Shown here: positions 1 through 8,237 of the stretch, piece after piece
Position numbering within the stretch: position 1 is the first letter of the stretch
Layout of the letters: each line of letters starts with the position of its first letter
The notes under the pieces: model-generated
Database searches by the model: none
Told to the model about the DNA's origin: nothing
The model's input: the letters and a program-made list of their open reading frames with translations, nothing else
Origin: a bacterium D16-76
GTDB taxonomy: Bacteria > Bacillota > Clostridia > Oscillospirales > Acutalibacteraceae
Assembly: GCA_009917445.1 (NCBI GenBank)
Contig: QZEE01000029.1
Span: 1-36,192 of the forward strand
Reading direction: 5' to 3'
DNA: 36,192 nt
Program-made: the position numbers and the translations under genes

Positions 1-141
1 CGGCTGGAGATGTCCTCCCGCAATTACTACCGGCTTCGTCAGCAGGCCATTACCATTCTTTCCATTCGGCTATGGTCAGCCCCTTCGACAGATGTGGACT
101 TTTGGCTGGAAATGTTGGAGTTCTTGGAAAAAATGGAGTAA
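1..141 (+). CDS. C-terminal fragment of a sigma/ArpU-like regulator (5' truncated by window)
   Basis: Reading frame 1 is open from the first base to TAA at 139-141 and encodes 46 residues. The segment MSSRNYYRLRQQAI has the look of the recognition helix of sigma-70 region 4 or ArpU/RinA-type phage and element regulators, in which an aromatic-rich NYYRLR stretch precedes a hydrophobic helix. Only the tail is visible, so the family is an inference from about 20 residues. The next gene begins 90 bases downstream with its own promoter. Confidence 0.4.
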   Translation, partial: RLEMSSRNYYRLRQQAITILSIRLWSAPSTDVDFWLEMLEFLEKME

Positions 142-167
142 GTGACCCAAGTTGGGAAAGTGAATGG

Positions 168-196
168 TTGATTTTCAGACAAAATTATGATAAAAT
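168..196 (+). promoter_or_regulatory. Sigma-A promoter of the toxin-antitoxin pair
   Basis: TTGATT (168-173) and TAAAAT (191-196) are separated by 17 bases. Each differs from the sigma-A consensus by a single base or so. The site lies 36 bases upstream of the antitoxin start. Confidence 0.55.
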
Positions 197-231
197 AACG
201 CCAGTACACATCATAGAGAGGAGAAAGGCAC

Positions 232-501
232 ATGATCAATATACGCCCGGTATCGGATTTGCGGAATAAATTTACGGAAATTGAGCAAGCCGTAAAGCAA
301 GGGGAGCCTGTGTATTTGACCAAAAATGGGTACGGCTCGATGGTTGTGCTGAGCCTGGAGCAGTACGCTGTCTTAACAGATGAAGTGGAGAGAAAGCTGG
401 ACGAAGCGGACCGCGCTGCGTCGGCCGACCCTGTGCGGCTGTCAGAAAACGAGGTTTTTGAGGGAGTGAGGAAACGCATAGATGAGCATAGAACAGTATA
501 A
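232..501 (+). CDS. Phd/YefM-family antitoxin
   Basis: An 89-residue protein with the hallmark start of the Phd/YefM family: MINIRPVSDLRNKF, then an acidic helix and GEPVYLTKNGYGSMVVLSLEQY, the conserved beta hairpin and helix of this DNA-binding dimer. The C-terminal third (about 50-89) is charged and should be the flexible toxin-neutralising tail. The start is supported by GGAGAAA about 7 bases upstream. It overlaps the toxin gene by 20 bases, as is typical for translationally coupled TA pairs. By family analogy the antitoxin and the TA complex repress their own promoter at 168-196. The pair may stabilise the conjugative element. Confidence 0.88.
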   Translation: MINIRPVSDLRNKFTEIEQAVKQGEPVYLTKNGYGSMVVLSLEQYAVLTDEVERKLDEADRAASADPVRLSENEVFEGVRKRIDEHRTV

Positions 502-796
502 ATTGCGGTTTCTGCCTCTCTTCCGGCAGGATTTGGAGGAAATTGTTGATTACATTTCCGTACAGCTAAAGAATCCGGCAGCGGCTAACCGTTTGGTTGA
601 TGAGGTGCAGGGCGCGATACAAAAGCGAAGCACCTGCGCAGAATCCTTTGAGCCCTTCCATTCCATCCGGGAGCGGAGGCACCCCTATTACCGCATCTAT
701 GTGGGAAACTACACCATTTTCTATGTTGTGATTGGCGATGTAATGGAAATCCGGCGCATCTTGTATAGCCGCCGCAATGTGGAGCAACAGCTTTGA
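482..796 (+). CDS. ParE/RelE-family toxin
   Basis: A 104-residue protein of the RelE/ParE superfamily. Visible signatures are the N-terminal helix pair (FRQDLEEIVDYISVQL), the central HSIRERRHPYYRIYVGNYTIFYVV strand region and the terminal RRILYSRRN. Family members either cleave mRNA at the ribosome (RelE) or poison gyrase (ParE). The long DLEEIVDYI..QLKNPAAA helix favours the ParE/YoeB-like side, but the sequence alone does not decide the target. Its start lies inside the antitoxin gene, preceded by GGGAGTGAGG. No terminator is obvious after it. Confidence 0.87.
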   Translation: MSIEQYKLRFLPLFRQDLEEIVDYISVQLKNPAAANRLVDEVQGAIQKRSTCAESFEPFHSIRERRHPYYRIYVGNYTIFYVVIGDVMEIRRILYSRRNVEQQL

Positions 797-815
797 AAAC
801 AATCTTTTCGGCGTG

Positions 816-837
816 GCACAAAATTTGCACAAAATTT
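816..837 (+). repeat. Two tandem 11-bp repeats (GCACAAAATTT)
   Basis: GCACAAAATTT occurs at 816-826 and again immediately at 827-837. The pair ends 14 bases before the -35 of the conjugation-operon promoter, a position suited to a regulator binding site. No known regulator is assigned. Confidence 0.5.
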
Positions 838-851
838 GCGCTCCATAGCCG

Positions 852-880
852 ATGACACGAAAAAGGAAAAGTGCTATAAT
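852..880 (+). promoter_or_regulatory. Promoter of the conjugation (T4SS) operon
   Basis: ATGACA (852-857), 17 bases, then a perfect TATAAT (875-880). It lies about 100 bases upstream of the first T4SS gene and is the only good sigma-A promoter before the run of overlapping conjugation genes. Confidence 0.65.
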
Positions 881-909
881 GATATCGTACCAAATTGGGG
901 CCAGACCTG

Positions 910-946
910 AAAGCCGTTTCGAGCATGAGCTTGAAGCGGCTTTTTT
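910..946 (+). terminator. Leader hairpin with U-run (attenuator candidate)
   Basis: AAAGCCGTTTC (910-920) pairs with GAAGCGGCTTT (933-943) with one G-U pair and a 12-base loop, and runs straight into TTTTTT. It looks like an intrinsic terminator but sits inside the 5' leader, after the promoter at 852-880 and before the first gene at 979. This suggests conditional readthrough of the conjugation operon. Confidence 0.6.
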
Positions 947-978
947 GCTGCCCAAATTTAATATTCTGGAGGTAATTT

Positions 979-1335
979 ATGACAAAACCAAAGAAAAAAG
1001 GCCGGAAGCTGGTCACGACCTACTGGTCGCTGGTGGGGGCCGGGGCGGCGGTGCTGGTGTCGCTTCATCAAGTGTACGCAGACACTATCTGGAACCGGTT
1101 TTCCACCATCATGAAGGACGTGTACGGGCAGCTGGTGGCTATCAGCACTATCGTCGCGGTGACGGCCGCCGCCATCGCGCTGCTGGTGCGGATGATCTCC
1201 CGGAACCAGCGGGCGGTGGACGAGGCCACAAGCTGGCTCAAGCGCATTGTGGTGACGTGGATCACCCTGAACTCCCTGGGGTTTATCGTAGCGTACTTAC
1301 AGCCGTTGATCGCCGGAGGCCAGTACACAGGATGA
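979..1335 (+). CDS. Small T4SS membrane protein, VirB2/TrbC- or Maff2-like
   Basis: 118 residues with a basic N-terminus (TKPKKKGRK), one hydrophobic stretch at about 15-35 and a second at about 52-70 (QLVAISTIVAVTAAAIALLV), then a further weakly hydrophobic segment near 88-108. Size, two-helix layout and position directly upstream of a VirB6/TrbL-like gene match the pilin-like or Maff2-type subunit that opens the conjugation operon in Tn1549-related elements. GGAGG lies 8 bases upstream of the ATG. The exact family is an inference from context. Confidence 0.55.
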   Translation: MTKPKKKGRKLVTTYWSLVGAGAAVLVSLHQVYADTIWNRFSTIMKDVYGQLVAISTIVAVTAAAIALLVRMISRNQRAVDEATSWLKRIVVTWITLNSLGFIVAYLQPLIAGGQYTG

Positions 1336-1353
1336 CAGAGGGGGTAGAGCCTT

Positions 1354-3432
1354 ATGCTTGATTGGATTTTCGAGGGCATCATCACCTGGGTCAGCAGCAT
1401 AGTGGCCGAGCTGATGGACACGGTGTCGGGGCTGTTTTTGGATGCCCTGGGCACAGACATGACGGCCATGGAGGAGTATTTCCCCTTCATCAACAGCGCT
1501 TTCACAGTGCTGCAATATACGGCCTGGGCGGTGCTGTTCCTCATCACAGTATGGCAGCTCTTCCGGGTGTTCGGCGGGCCTATCACGGATGCGGAAAACC
1601 CCTGGACGCTGGTGGCCCGCAGCGCCTTGTTCGCCCTGCTCATTGGATACGCAAAGCCCATCTTCCAGCTCGTGCTGGATATTGCCCGGGCACCTTACAC
1701 GGCCCTTATGGACATCACCATGACGGCGGAGGATTTCACCTTTGCCGGGCTGGAACAGGCCCTGACTAACGGCCTGGGCACTTTTGTGGCAATCACATCC
1801 ATTATCGGGCTGCTGCTCATTGTGATTCTGGAGATCGCCCTGGGCTGGAACTATTTCAAGCTCCTGCTGGAAATGGTAGAGAGGTATATCGTAGTGGGCG
1901 TGTTGTGCTACACATCGCCCCTGGCTTTCTCCATGGGGGCCTCAAAAGCAACCTCGCAGGTGTTCCGGAGCTGGTGCCGCATGGTCGGTTCCCAGCTCCT
2001 TTTGCTCGTGATGAACGTATGGTTCCTGCGGGGGTTCAGCTCGGCCATGGGGCAGTACATCGGCGGGGGCGGGGCGCTCTCCAATGGGCAGGGCAGCGTG
2101 TTCTTGTGGCTGTTCTGCGCGTTGGCGTTCCTCAAGACCGCCCAGCGGTTTGACAGCTACTTAGCCAGTTTGGGGTTGAACGTGGCCCAGACAGGCAGCA
2201 GCATGGCTATGGAGATGATGATGGCAGCGAAAGTCATCGGCGGCATGGCCAGCGGGCCTAAGAGCGCCGGGTCTGTCTTTAAGGGCGGCAGCTCGGCAAC
2301 AGGTACATCCAGCGGCTTCGCGGGGTTTGCCAGCAAATTCAAGGGCAACTCCTATGTACGGGACGCCGTTGTGGCCGGAGGTACACCCCTGGGCGCTGGC
2401 GGCGGCGTTGGGTTTGTGGGCCGGGCCTTTGGCGGCATGGCAGCGCGGAATGGTGCGACCCTTACGGGCGAGTCCATCGCTTCTGTAGCAGGCCGTCAGC
2501 CCAATGTGTCCGGCTCTATCGGCGGCGAAATCGCCGACCGCAGCCTGGGCAATTATATGCCCCAGATGGGCGGCTATCCGCTGCATGGGACAAGCATTTC
2601 CGGCGGGCAGATTAGCACCTCAATCGTGGGCACAGATGGGCAGGCCACCGATGTGGCCATGTTCAGCGCTGCACAGTATGAGAAGCCCAGCGATCCTCAT
2701 AGCATGGTGACTGCCTCGGACGGCAGCCAGTGGTACCAGATGGCATCGGGTGCTGGTGCTAATAGTTTTTACGATTCCCCCCTGTTTACAGGCAGCGCCG
2801 GGGAAGCTGCTCAGGTGGCGGCAGCTTTCCCCGATGCGGCAGAGGGCACGACCCTGCGCACTGTGACCGACGGCGTAATGGAGGCCAGCACGGACTCTGG
2901 CAATACCATGTGGTACAACAGCGCCTATTATGACGAACCGGACGCTCCCCATTCCATCATGCAGGCCGCAAACGGCGTGGATTGGTACGCTATGCAGGCC
3001 CACGGGGTAGCCCCGGAGTTTGAGCAGGGCGAGCCTGCCCAGGCATATAACCAGGCCCAGTTCCAGGCGTTCATGCCGGGATACGGGCAGAAGGTGTTCA
3101 GCGTGGACGGCACGAACCGGGAGGAAGGCCGGGTGGAAGTCCGGCACCAGGACGGCAGCGGCACCATGTTCTTCGATACCGCCCAGTACGCCCCGCCCCG
3201 TGGGGACTACCGGGTGTACGAGGACGCCAAAGGCGGGCAGTGGTACGCGGTGCCCGGGGAGGCCACTGTGGAACGCAAGCCGGTTTTTGAAAACGGCAAG
3301 CCCGTGTATGAGGGCAGCAGCGTGAAGACGGTTTCCGTGGAAAGCGTGCGGTACAAGAACCAGCCGTCCCGGTACGCGGAGCCGAAAGCGCGGGCGGCGC
3401 TGGAGATCCGGGCGCCTAAAAGGAAGAGGTGA
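1354..3432 (+). CDS. VirB6/TrbL-like conjugation channel membrane protein
   Basis: A 692-residue protein. Residues 1 to about 300 hold several hydrophobic segments (for example TAWAVLFLITVWQLF, LGTFVAITSIIGLLLIVI, FLWLFCALAFLKT), consistent with the polytopic core of VirB6/TrbL proteins of the type IV secretion channel. Residues about 300-400 are rich in Gly, Ala and Ser. The remainder is soluble and carries three copies of a roughly 30-residue motif, each beginning near an Ala-Gln-Tyr or Ala-Tyr-Tyr and ending in a Trp-Tyr pair. The start has GAGGGGG upstream. It ends in a TGATG overlap with the hydrolase gene, so the two are probably translationally coupled. Confidence 0.75.
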   Translation: MLDWIFEGIITWVSSIVAELMDTVSGLFLDALGTDMTAMEEYFPFINSAFTVLQYTAWAVLFLITVWQLFRVFGGPITDAENPWTLVARSALFALLIGYAKPIFQLVLDIARAPYTALMDITMTAEDFTFAGLEQALTNGLGTFVAITSIIGLLLIVILEIALGWNYFKLLLEMVERYIVVGVLCYTSPLAFSMGASKATSQVFRSWCRMVGSQLLLLVMNVWFLRGFSSAMGQYIGGGGALSNGQGSVFLWLFCALAFLKTAQRFDSYLASLGLNVAQTGSSMAMEMMMAAKVIGGMASGPKSAGSVFKGGSSATGTSSGFAGFASKFKGNSYVRDAVVAGGTPLGAGGGVGFVGRAFGGMAARNGATLTGESIASVAGRQPNVSGSIGGEIADRSLGNYMPQMGGYPLHGTSISGGQISTSIVGTDGQATDVAMFSAAQYEKPSDPHSMVTASDGSQWYQMASGAGANSFYDSPLFTGSAGEAAQVAAAFPDAAEGTTLRTVTDGVMEASTDSGNTMWYNSAYYDEPDAPHSIMQAANGVDWYAMQAHGVAPEFEQGEPAQAYNQAQFQAFMPGYGQKVFSVDGTNREEGRVEVRHQDGSGTMFFDTAQYAPPRGDYRVYEDAKGGQWYAVPGEATVERKPVFENGKPVYEGSSVKTVSVESVRYKNQPSRYAEPKARAALEIRAPKRKR

Positions 3433-5210
3433 TGGCTTTGAGTGAGCCAGTCAAACAGCAGATAGGCGATGGCCAGGACAATTTTGGGCAGGCGGCGGAG
3501 AAGCTGGCCCAGGCCGTCAAGCAAGCGGGCAACACCGCTGCCAGTCAGACCGCCCACGCGGCGGCAGCCACGGTGCAGGCCGGTTCCGGCGGGGCGGCGG
3601 CAGAGGTGGCGGCAGGCTCGGCGGCGGGGCCTTGGGGCGCGGTGCTGGCAGCAGCCTGGGCCATGCGGCACACGCTTTTTAAGGTGCTGGTGTGCCTGTG
3701 CCTGGGACTGTTATTTTTCCTGGTGCTGATTGTGTCTCTGCCCTCCATTGTCACCAACTCTGTGTTCGGGCTGGACGGCAACAAGCCCATAGATGGGGCC
3801 ATGCTGCTGGGCTCTTACACTGAGATGGCAGAAGTGGTAGACCAGATAATAGAAGACGGCTACGATCAGGCGCTGGCCCAGGTGGAGGACATCATCACAT
3901 CGGGCGGGTACGATTATGACCTGTCTATGGATGCGCTTACGAATTACGCCTACACTTCCGCCGGATATGACGTATGTTACATTTTGGCGGCATACTCGGC
4001 TTCCATGGAGCAGAAGGGCACCAGCAAAGCCGATATGGAGCATAAGCTGGCTGGCGTTGTGGGGTCGATGTTTCCGGTTACAAAGGACGGGGAGGGCGAG
4101 GTGGAACAGGAAGTGGAAGCCTCCCCCGCTCCTTCGCCGTCCCCGGGGGCCACGTCCGCGCCCAGCACAGTCACGGTGAAATATGTGAAATGCACCATCC
4201 ACCCCTTTGATAACACGGTGATAGCCACGGCCTTTGGGTTGGATCTGGATGCGGAGTATGGTCTTTTCGGCATTACATACAAAGAGGCTATTGAAAATAT
4301 GGCGGCGGCCCTCAAGCGCACGCTGTATGGTTCTATTGTTGGCGGGCAGGCTGTGCCGCTGACAGATGCCGAGCTTATCGCCTTTGTAAACCGCCAGAAT
4401 TGCAGCGCCATGCGGAAGTACATATTGTCTACGGCGTTGTCCCTGGTTGGCAAGGTGCCTTACTTCTGGGGCGGCAAGTCGGCCCCCGGCTGGAATGAGG
4501 AATGGAACACGCCCCGGCTGGTGACGGCGGCGGGCTCGCCCACCAGCGGCACCATTCAGCCTTACGGGCTGGACTGCTCCGGGTTCACGGATTGGGTCTA
4601 CAAGACGGCGGTGAGGGTGAGCCTCTATGGCACCAACTGGAGCCAGTGGGACAATTCCGAGGCGGTGACAGCGGCACAGCTGCAGCCCGGGGATTTGGGG
4701 TTCCTGGGCGGCCGGGAGGACTGGACGCACGTCCTTATCTTCGCCGGTTACGGTGAGAGCGGCCAGCGGATGTGGGTACACTCCTCTGGTGGAGAGGGCG
4801 TTATCCTCAACACCCCCAGCTATGAGGGGACGCTCAGCCTGCGCCGGCCTAAATATGTGGATTTTGATGGCGTGCCACCCAGTGGAAGCGTTTCACAGGG
4901 TACGCCCATCAGCACGATCCAAGTGGATGTGACGCATTACTGCGCCTGCTCCCTCTGCTGCGGCAGCAATGCCGATGGCTTTACGGCAAGCGGGAAAAGG
5001 GCGGCCCGTGGCATGGTTGCCATGTCCAGCTACTACCCTTTCGGGACACAGATCATGATAAACGGCACCATGTACACGGTTGAAGACCGGGGCGGCTCCG
5101 GGATTGAGAACGACCGGAGCCGGGTGGATATCTTCATACCCGACCATAATGAAGCGTTAAGGCTGGGGAGATACAAAACTACCGCACAAATTTACAGGAT
5201 GGGAAGATGA
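3432..5210 (+). CDS. Conjugation cell-wall hydrolase, NlpC/P60 plus 3D domain
   Basis: 592 residues from the ATG that overlaps the previous stop codon (an in-frame GTG lies one codon upstream). Residues 1-75 are Ala-rich and cytoplasmic, followed by one transmembrane helix (LFKVLVCLCLGLLFFLVLIV). A Pro/Ser-rich linker precedes an NlpC/P60 peptidase domain with likely catalytic Cys382 (GLDCSGF) and His433 (WTHVLIF). The last 95 residues form a 3D domain: THYCACSLCCG, FTASGKRAARG, VEDRGG and RVDIF, whose aspartates are the expected catalytic or structural residues of MltA/3D folds. It should open peptidoglycan for the conjugation machine, like VirB1 proteins. It overlaps the next gene by ATGA. 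Confidence 0.85.
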   Translation: MALSEPVKQQIGDGQDNFGQAAEKLAQAVKQAGNTAASQTAHAAAATVQAGSGGAAAEVAAGSAAGPWGAVLAAAWAMRHTLFKVLVCLCLGLLFFLVLIVSLPSIVTNSVFGLDGNKPIDGAMLLGSYTEMAEVVDQIIEDGYDQALAQVEDIITSGGYDYDLSMDALTNYAYTSAGYDVCYILAAYSASMEQKGTSKADMEHKLAGVVGSMFPVTKDGEGEVEQEVEASPAPSPSPGATSAPSTVTVKYVKCTIHPFDNTVIATAFGLDLDAEYGLFGITYKEAIENMAAALKRTLYGSIVGGQAVPLTDAELIAFVNRQNCSAMRKYILSTALSLVGKVPYFWGGKSAPGWNEEWNTPRLVTAAGSPTSGTIQPYGLDCSGFTDWVYKTAVRVSLYGTNWSQWDNSEAVTAAQLQPGDLGFLGGREDWTHVLIFAGYGESGQRMWVHSSGGEGVILNTPSYEGTLSLRRPKYVDFDGVPPSGSVSQGTPISTIQVDVTHYCACSLCCGSNADGFTASGKRAARGMVAMSSYYPFGTQIMINGTMYTVEDRGGSGIENDRSRVDIFIPDHNEALRLGRYKTTAQIYRMGR

Positions 5211-5665
5211 GTATGGACGATAAAAACTACAACAATGTATATGCCATCCCGGCGAACTACACGGATTCAGGCAAGATACTGGGCGGGATGCTGGAGCTGC
5301 GCAACGCCTTGGAGGCAGGCATCCTGCTGCTTCTGGTGGGCTACCCGGAGCTGATGTGGCTTCCTGTGGCGGGCACCATCAAGATCGTCATCATGACCCT
5401 GACGCTGCTGCCCTTGGGGGTGCTGGCCGTCATGGGCATCGACGGGGATTCGCTGTTCCAGTGCCTGTGCCATGTGCTGGCCTTTGCCGGGAACCGCAGA
5501 AAAATTCACATGAAACGAGTTGGTTACCAGTATGACCCGAAAAAAGAACGCAAGAAAGATAAACGCAAAAAAACTGACCGCCCAGGGGTTCCTGCCGGTG
5601 AAGAGGATACAGCACGGCGTGGTGGAGACGGCGGACAGCCGGTATCTGAAGATACTGGAGATTGA
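5207..5665 (+). CDS. PrgI-family conjugation membrane protein
   Basis: 152 residues. The first 25 are soluble (NNVYAIPANYTDSGKILGG), followed by two adjacent transmembrane helices (about 36-82), the layout of PrgI/VirB3-like proteins that sit immediately before VirB4 in Gram-positive conjugation operons. The ATG overlaps the preceding stop (ATGA). The last 45 or so residues are highly charged (DPKKERKKDKRKK) and overlap the start of the VirB4 gene by 134 bases in another frame. This long overlap is unusual; the charged tail could be partly fortuitous coding. Confidence 0.72.
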   Translation: MSMDDKNYNNVYAIPANYTDSGKILGGMLELRNALEAGILLLLVGYPELMWLPVAGTIKIVIMTLTLLPLGVLAVMGIDGDSLFQCLCHVLAFAGNRRKIHMKRVGYQYDPKKERKKDKRKKTDRPGVPAGEEDTARRGGDGGQPVSEDTGD

Positions 5666-8048
5666 GCCTATCAACTTCATGCTGCGCTCGGAGGAGGAGC
5701 AATTCAACATCATTTCCAGCTTTGCCAGCTGGCTGAAGATATCCCCCATGCGGCTGCAATTCAAGAGCGTCACCCGCAAGGCGGATTCGGACAAGCACGT
5801 TGCCATGGTGCGCCGGGAGCTGGAGGCGGAGGAAAATGACCAGTGCCGCTCTCTGGGCGATGGGTATATCCGACTCATAAAAGACGTGGGCAGCCGGGAG
5901 GCTTTGACCCGCCGTTTTTTCCTTATCTTCCAGTATGAGGAACAGCGCCGGGGCGACAGCGCGGATGTGGGGCAGGTCTACAGCGCTTTGCAGACGGCGG
6001 AGCAGAACGCCCGGGCCTACTTCCTCCAGTGCGGCAATTCCATCCTCCAGCCCCGCGACCCGGACGAAGCTGCCGCCGAAATCCTCTATATGTTCTTTAA
6101 CCGCCAGTCCTGCGTGGATGAACCTTTCAGCAGCCGGGTAGACCGGGTGGTGCTGGACACCATGGCGGCCAAGGGGAAGGTCATTGGCATTGACCCTATC
6201 CCCAAGATCAACATGGCAAACTTCCTGGCCCCCCGGGGCATCGATCTGACCCACTTTAACTACACCATCATGGACGGCCTGTACTACGCCTTCCTTTACA
6301 TCAAGGCCGACGGCTACCCCAGCATGGTGCGGGCCGGGTGGATGTCCGCCCTGATAAACGCGGGGGAGGGCATCGACGTGGACGTGCATCTGCGCCGGGA
6401 GAACCGCAGCCGCACCATCGACAAGGTGGCCCAGCGGATTCGCCTGAACCGCACCAAGCTCAAGAGTATGCAGGACACCAGCACGGACTACGAAGAGCTG
6501 ACGAACTCCATCCAGGCCGGGTATTTCATCAAGCAGGGCATTGCCAACAACAACGAGGACTTGTTTTATATGTCTGTGTTCATCACCGTTTCGGCCCGCA
6601 GCTATGATGAGTTGGCCTGGCGCAAGCAGCAGATGGTGGATATGCTGAAATCCATGGACATGCAAGTTTCAGATTGCCGTTTTCAGCAGGAAGCCGCGCT
6701 GAAATCTGTGATGCCCTTCCTGCACCTGGACGCCTCCCTGGAGCGCAAGTCCCAGCGGAATGTGCTCACCAGTGGGGCGGCGTCCACCTATATGTTCACC
6801 AGCTTTGAGATGTCCGACGACACGGGCGTGCTGCTGGGGGTCAACCGGCACAATAACTCGCTGTGCATCGTGGACTTGTTCGACACCCGCAAAAACAAGA
6901 ACGCCAACCTGAACCTGTTGGGCACCAGCGGCGCCGGCAAAACCTTCACCCTCCAACTGTTGGCTCTGCGCATGCGGATGCGGGGTATTCAGTGCTACAT
7001 TCTGGCCCCCATCAAGGGCCACGAGTTTCGGCGGGCCTGTAACCGTATCGGCGGGCAGTATGTGAAGATAGCGCCCGGTTCGCCCCACTGCATCAATGTC
7101 ATGGAGATACGGCACACAGTCTCCCCGGAAATGGAGCTGATCGACGGCGACAGCGGGGAGGAGGATTCCATGCTGGCCCGCAAAATCCAGCAGCTCATGA
7201 TCTTCTTCTCCCTGCTCATCCCCGACATGACCAACGAAGAGGAGCAGATGCTGGACGAAGCGCTCATCAAGACCTATGCGGACTTCGGCATCACCCACGA
7301 TAATGACAGCCTGTATCTGAACGCCAAGGCCAGCCCACCCAGGATGAAGAAAATGCCTATCTTGGGCGACCTCCACAAGAACCTGCTGGAGAACCCCATG
7401 ACCAAGCGGGTGGCCATTATCGTCAGCCGGTTCGTGACCGGCTCGGCCCAATCCTTCAACCAGCAGACCAATGTGGATCTGAGCAACAAATATATTGTGC
7501 TCGATCTGTCCGAGCTCAAAGGCAAGCTGCTGCCTGTGGGCATGATGATCGCCCTGGATTACGTCTGGGACAATGTGAAGGCTGACCGCACCAAGAAGAA
7601 AGCCATCATGATCGACGAGATATGGCAGCTGGTGGGCGCGTCCTCCAATAAGCAGGCCGCCGACTTCTGCCTGACTATCTTCAAGACCATCCGTGGCTTC
7701 GGCGGCGCGGCCATTTCCGCCACCCAAGACCTTTCGGATTTCTTCGGTTTAGAGGACGGCAAGTACGGGCGGGCCATTATCAACAACTCCAAGAACAAGA
7801 TTATCCTGAACCTGGAGCCGGATGAAGCCCGCTATGTGCAAGAGGTGCTGAAGCTGACTAAGACGGAAACCCGCTCCATCACCCGGTTCGAGCGGGGCGA
7901 GGCGCTGGTTTACTCCAATAATAACAAGGTGCCTGTGGTTATCAAGGCTTCCCGGGAGGAGCAGGAGATGATCACTACTGACCGGGCAGAGCTGGAGGCC
8001 ATTTTGAAGGAAAAGCAGAGAAATGCGCATAAATCCGGGAATGCGTGA
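5532..8048 (+). CDS. virB4: VirB4/TraE-type conjugation ATPase
   Basis: 838 residues from ATG 5532; a TTG four codons upstream is possible, and neither start has a strong ribosome binding site. The N-terminal domain contains LKILEIEPINF and IISSFASWL, typical of clostridial TraE/VirB4 proteins. The P-loop is GTSGAGKTF (about residues 464-472) and Walker B is AIMIDEIWQ (about 690-697). Further motifs are QSFNQQTNVDLSNKYIVLDLSEL and ATQDLSDF. The protein powers assembly and DNA transfer by the type IV secretion system at the inner face of the membrane. It is the last gene of the tightly overlapping T4SS run; repeats and a terminator follow it. Confidence 0.92.
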   Translation: MTRKKNARKINAKKLTAQGFLPVKRIQHGVVETADSRYLKILEIEPINFMLRSEEEQFNIISSFASWLKISPMRLQFKSVTRKADSDKHVAMVRRELEAEENDQCRSLGDGYIRLIKDVGSREALTRRFFLIFQYEEQRRGDSADVGQVYSALQTAEQNARAYFLQCGNSILQPRDPDEAAAEILYMFFNRQSCVDEPFSSRVDRVVLDTMAAKGKVIGIDPIPKINMANFLAPRGIDLTHFNYTIMDGLYYAFLYIKADGYPSMVRAGWMSALINAGEGIDVDVHLRRENRSRTIDKVAQRIRLNRTKLKSMQDTSTDYEELTNSIQAGYFIKQGIANNNEDLFYMSVFITVSARSYDELAWRKQQMVDMLKSMDMQVSDCRFQQEAALKSVMPFLHLDASLERKSQRNVLTSGAASTYMFTSFEMSDDTGVLLGVNRHNNSLCIVDLFDTRKNKNANLNLLGTSGAGKTFTLQLLALRMRMRGIQCYILAPIKGHEFRRACNRIGGQYVKIAPGSPHCINVMEIRHTVSPEMELIDGDSGEEDSMLARKIQQLMIFFSLLIPDMTNEEEQMLDEALIKTYADFGITHDNDSLYLNAKASPPRMKKMPILGDLHKNLLENPMTKRVAIIVSRFVTGSAQSFNQQTNVDLSNKYIVLDLSELKGKLLPVGMMIALDYVWDNVKADRTKKKAIMIDEIWQLVGASSNKQAADFCLTIFKTIRGFGGAAISATQDLSDFFGLEDGKYGRAIINNSKNKIILNLEPDEARYVQEVLKLTKTETRSITRFERGEALVYSNNNKVPVVIKASREEQEMITTDRAELEAILKEKQRNAHKSGNA

Positions 8049-8220
8049 TGCGTAAAACGTATTTTGGAGAAAATGAGTATGGACGTTCTAAATGCGTATA
8101 AAGCCGAAAAAAGGGCCTGTTTATAGGGAAAAACAGGCCCTTTTGGGGATAAAAACGGGAAAAACCCAGTTAAATACGCATTTCAAGGCAAATGAGTATT
8201 TATATGAAAATGCGTACAAA
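8021..8220 (+). repeat. Cluster of 9-12-bp AAATG[CA]GTA repeats around a terminator
   Basis: Related copies are AAATGCGCAT (8021-8030), AATGCGTGATGCGTAAAA (8040-8057), AAATGAGTAT (8071-8080), AAATGCGTATA (8090-8100), the inverted AAATACGCATTT (8172-8183), AAATGAGTATTT (8190-8201) and AAATGCGTACAAA (8208-8220). The spacing is irregular. They flank the terminator at 8109-8144 and look like a protein-binding array. Confidence 0.55.
8109..8144 (+). terminator. Intrinsic terminator after virB4
   Basis: AAAAGGGCCTGTTT (8109-8122) and AAACAGGCCCTTTT (8131-8144) form a perfect 14-bp stem with an 8-base loop. The 3' arm ends in a U-run. The stem can act in both directions because the 5' arm begins with A residues. 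Confidence 0.85.
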
Positions 8221-8237
8221 TCAAGGAGGTGCTGCCC

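Noticed and set aside
852-1361. 169-residue plus frame overlapping the first T4SS gene
   Set aside because: Starts in the promoter and reads the wrong frame of a good membrane-protein gene.
3711-4781. 356-residue minus-strand open frame
   Set aside because: Shadow of the NlpC/P60-3D hydrolase, with no recognisable motif and Arg/His-rich composition typical of antisense reading.
5430-7727. Long minus-strand frames opposite virB4 (411 and 352 residues)
   Set aside because: Antisense to well-supported VirB4 coding sequence; no ribosome binding sites or motifs.
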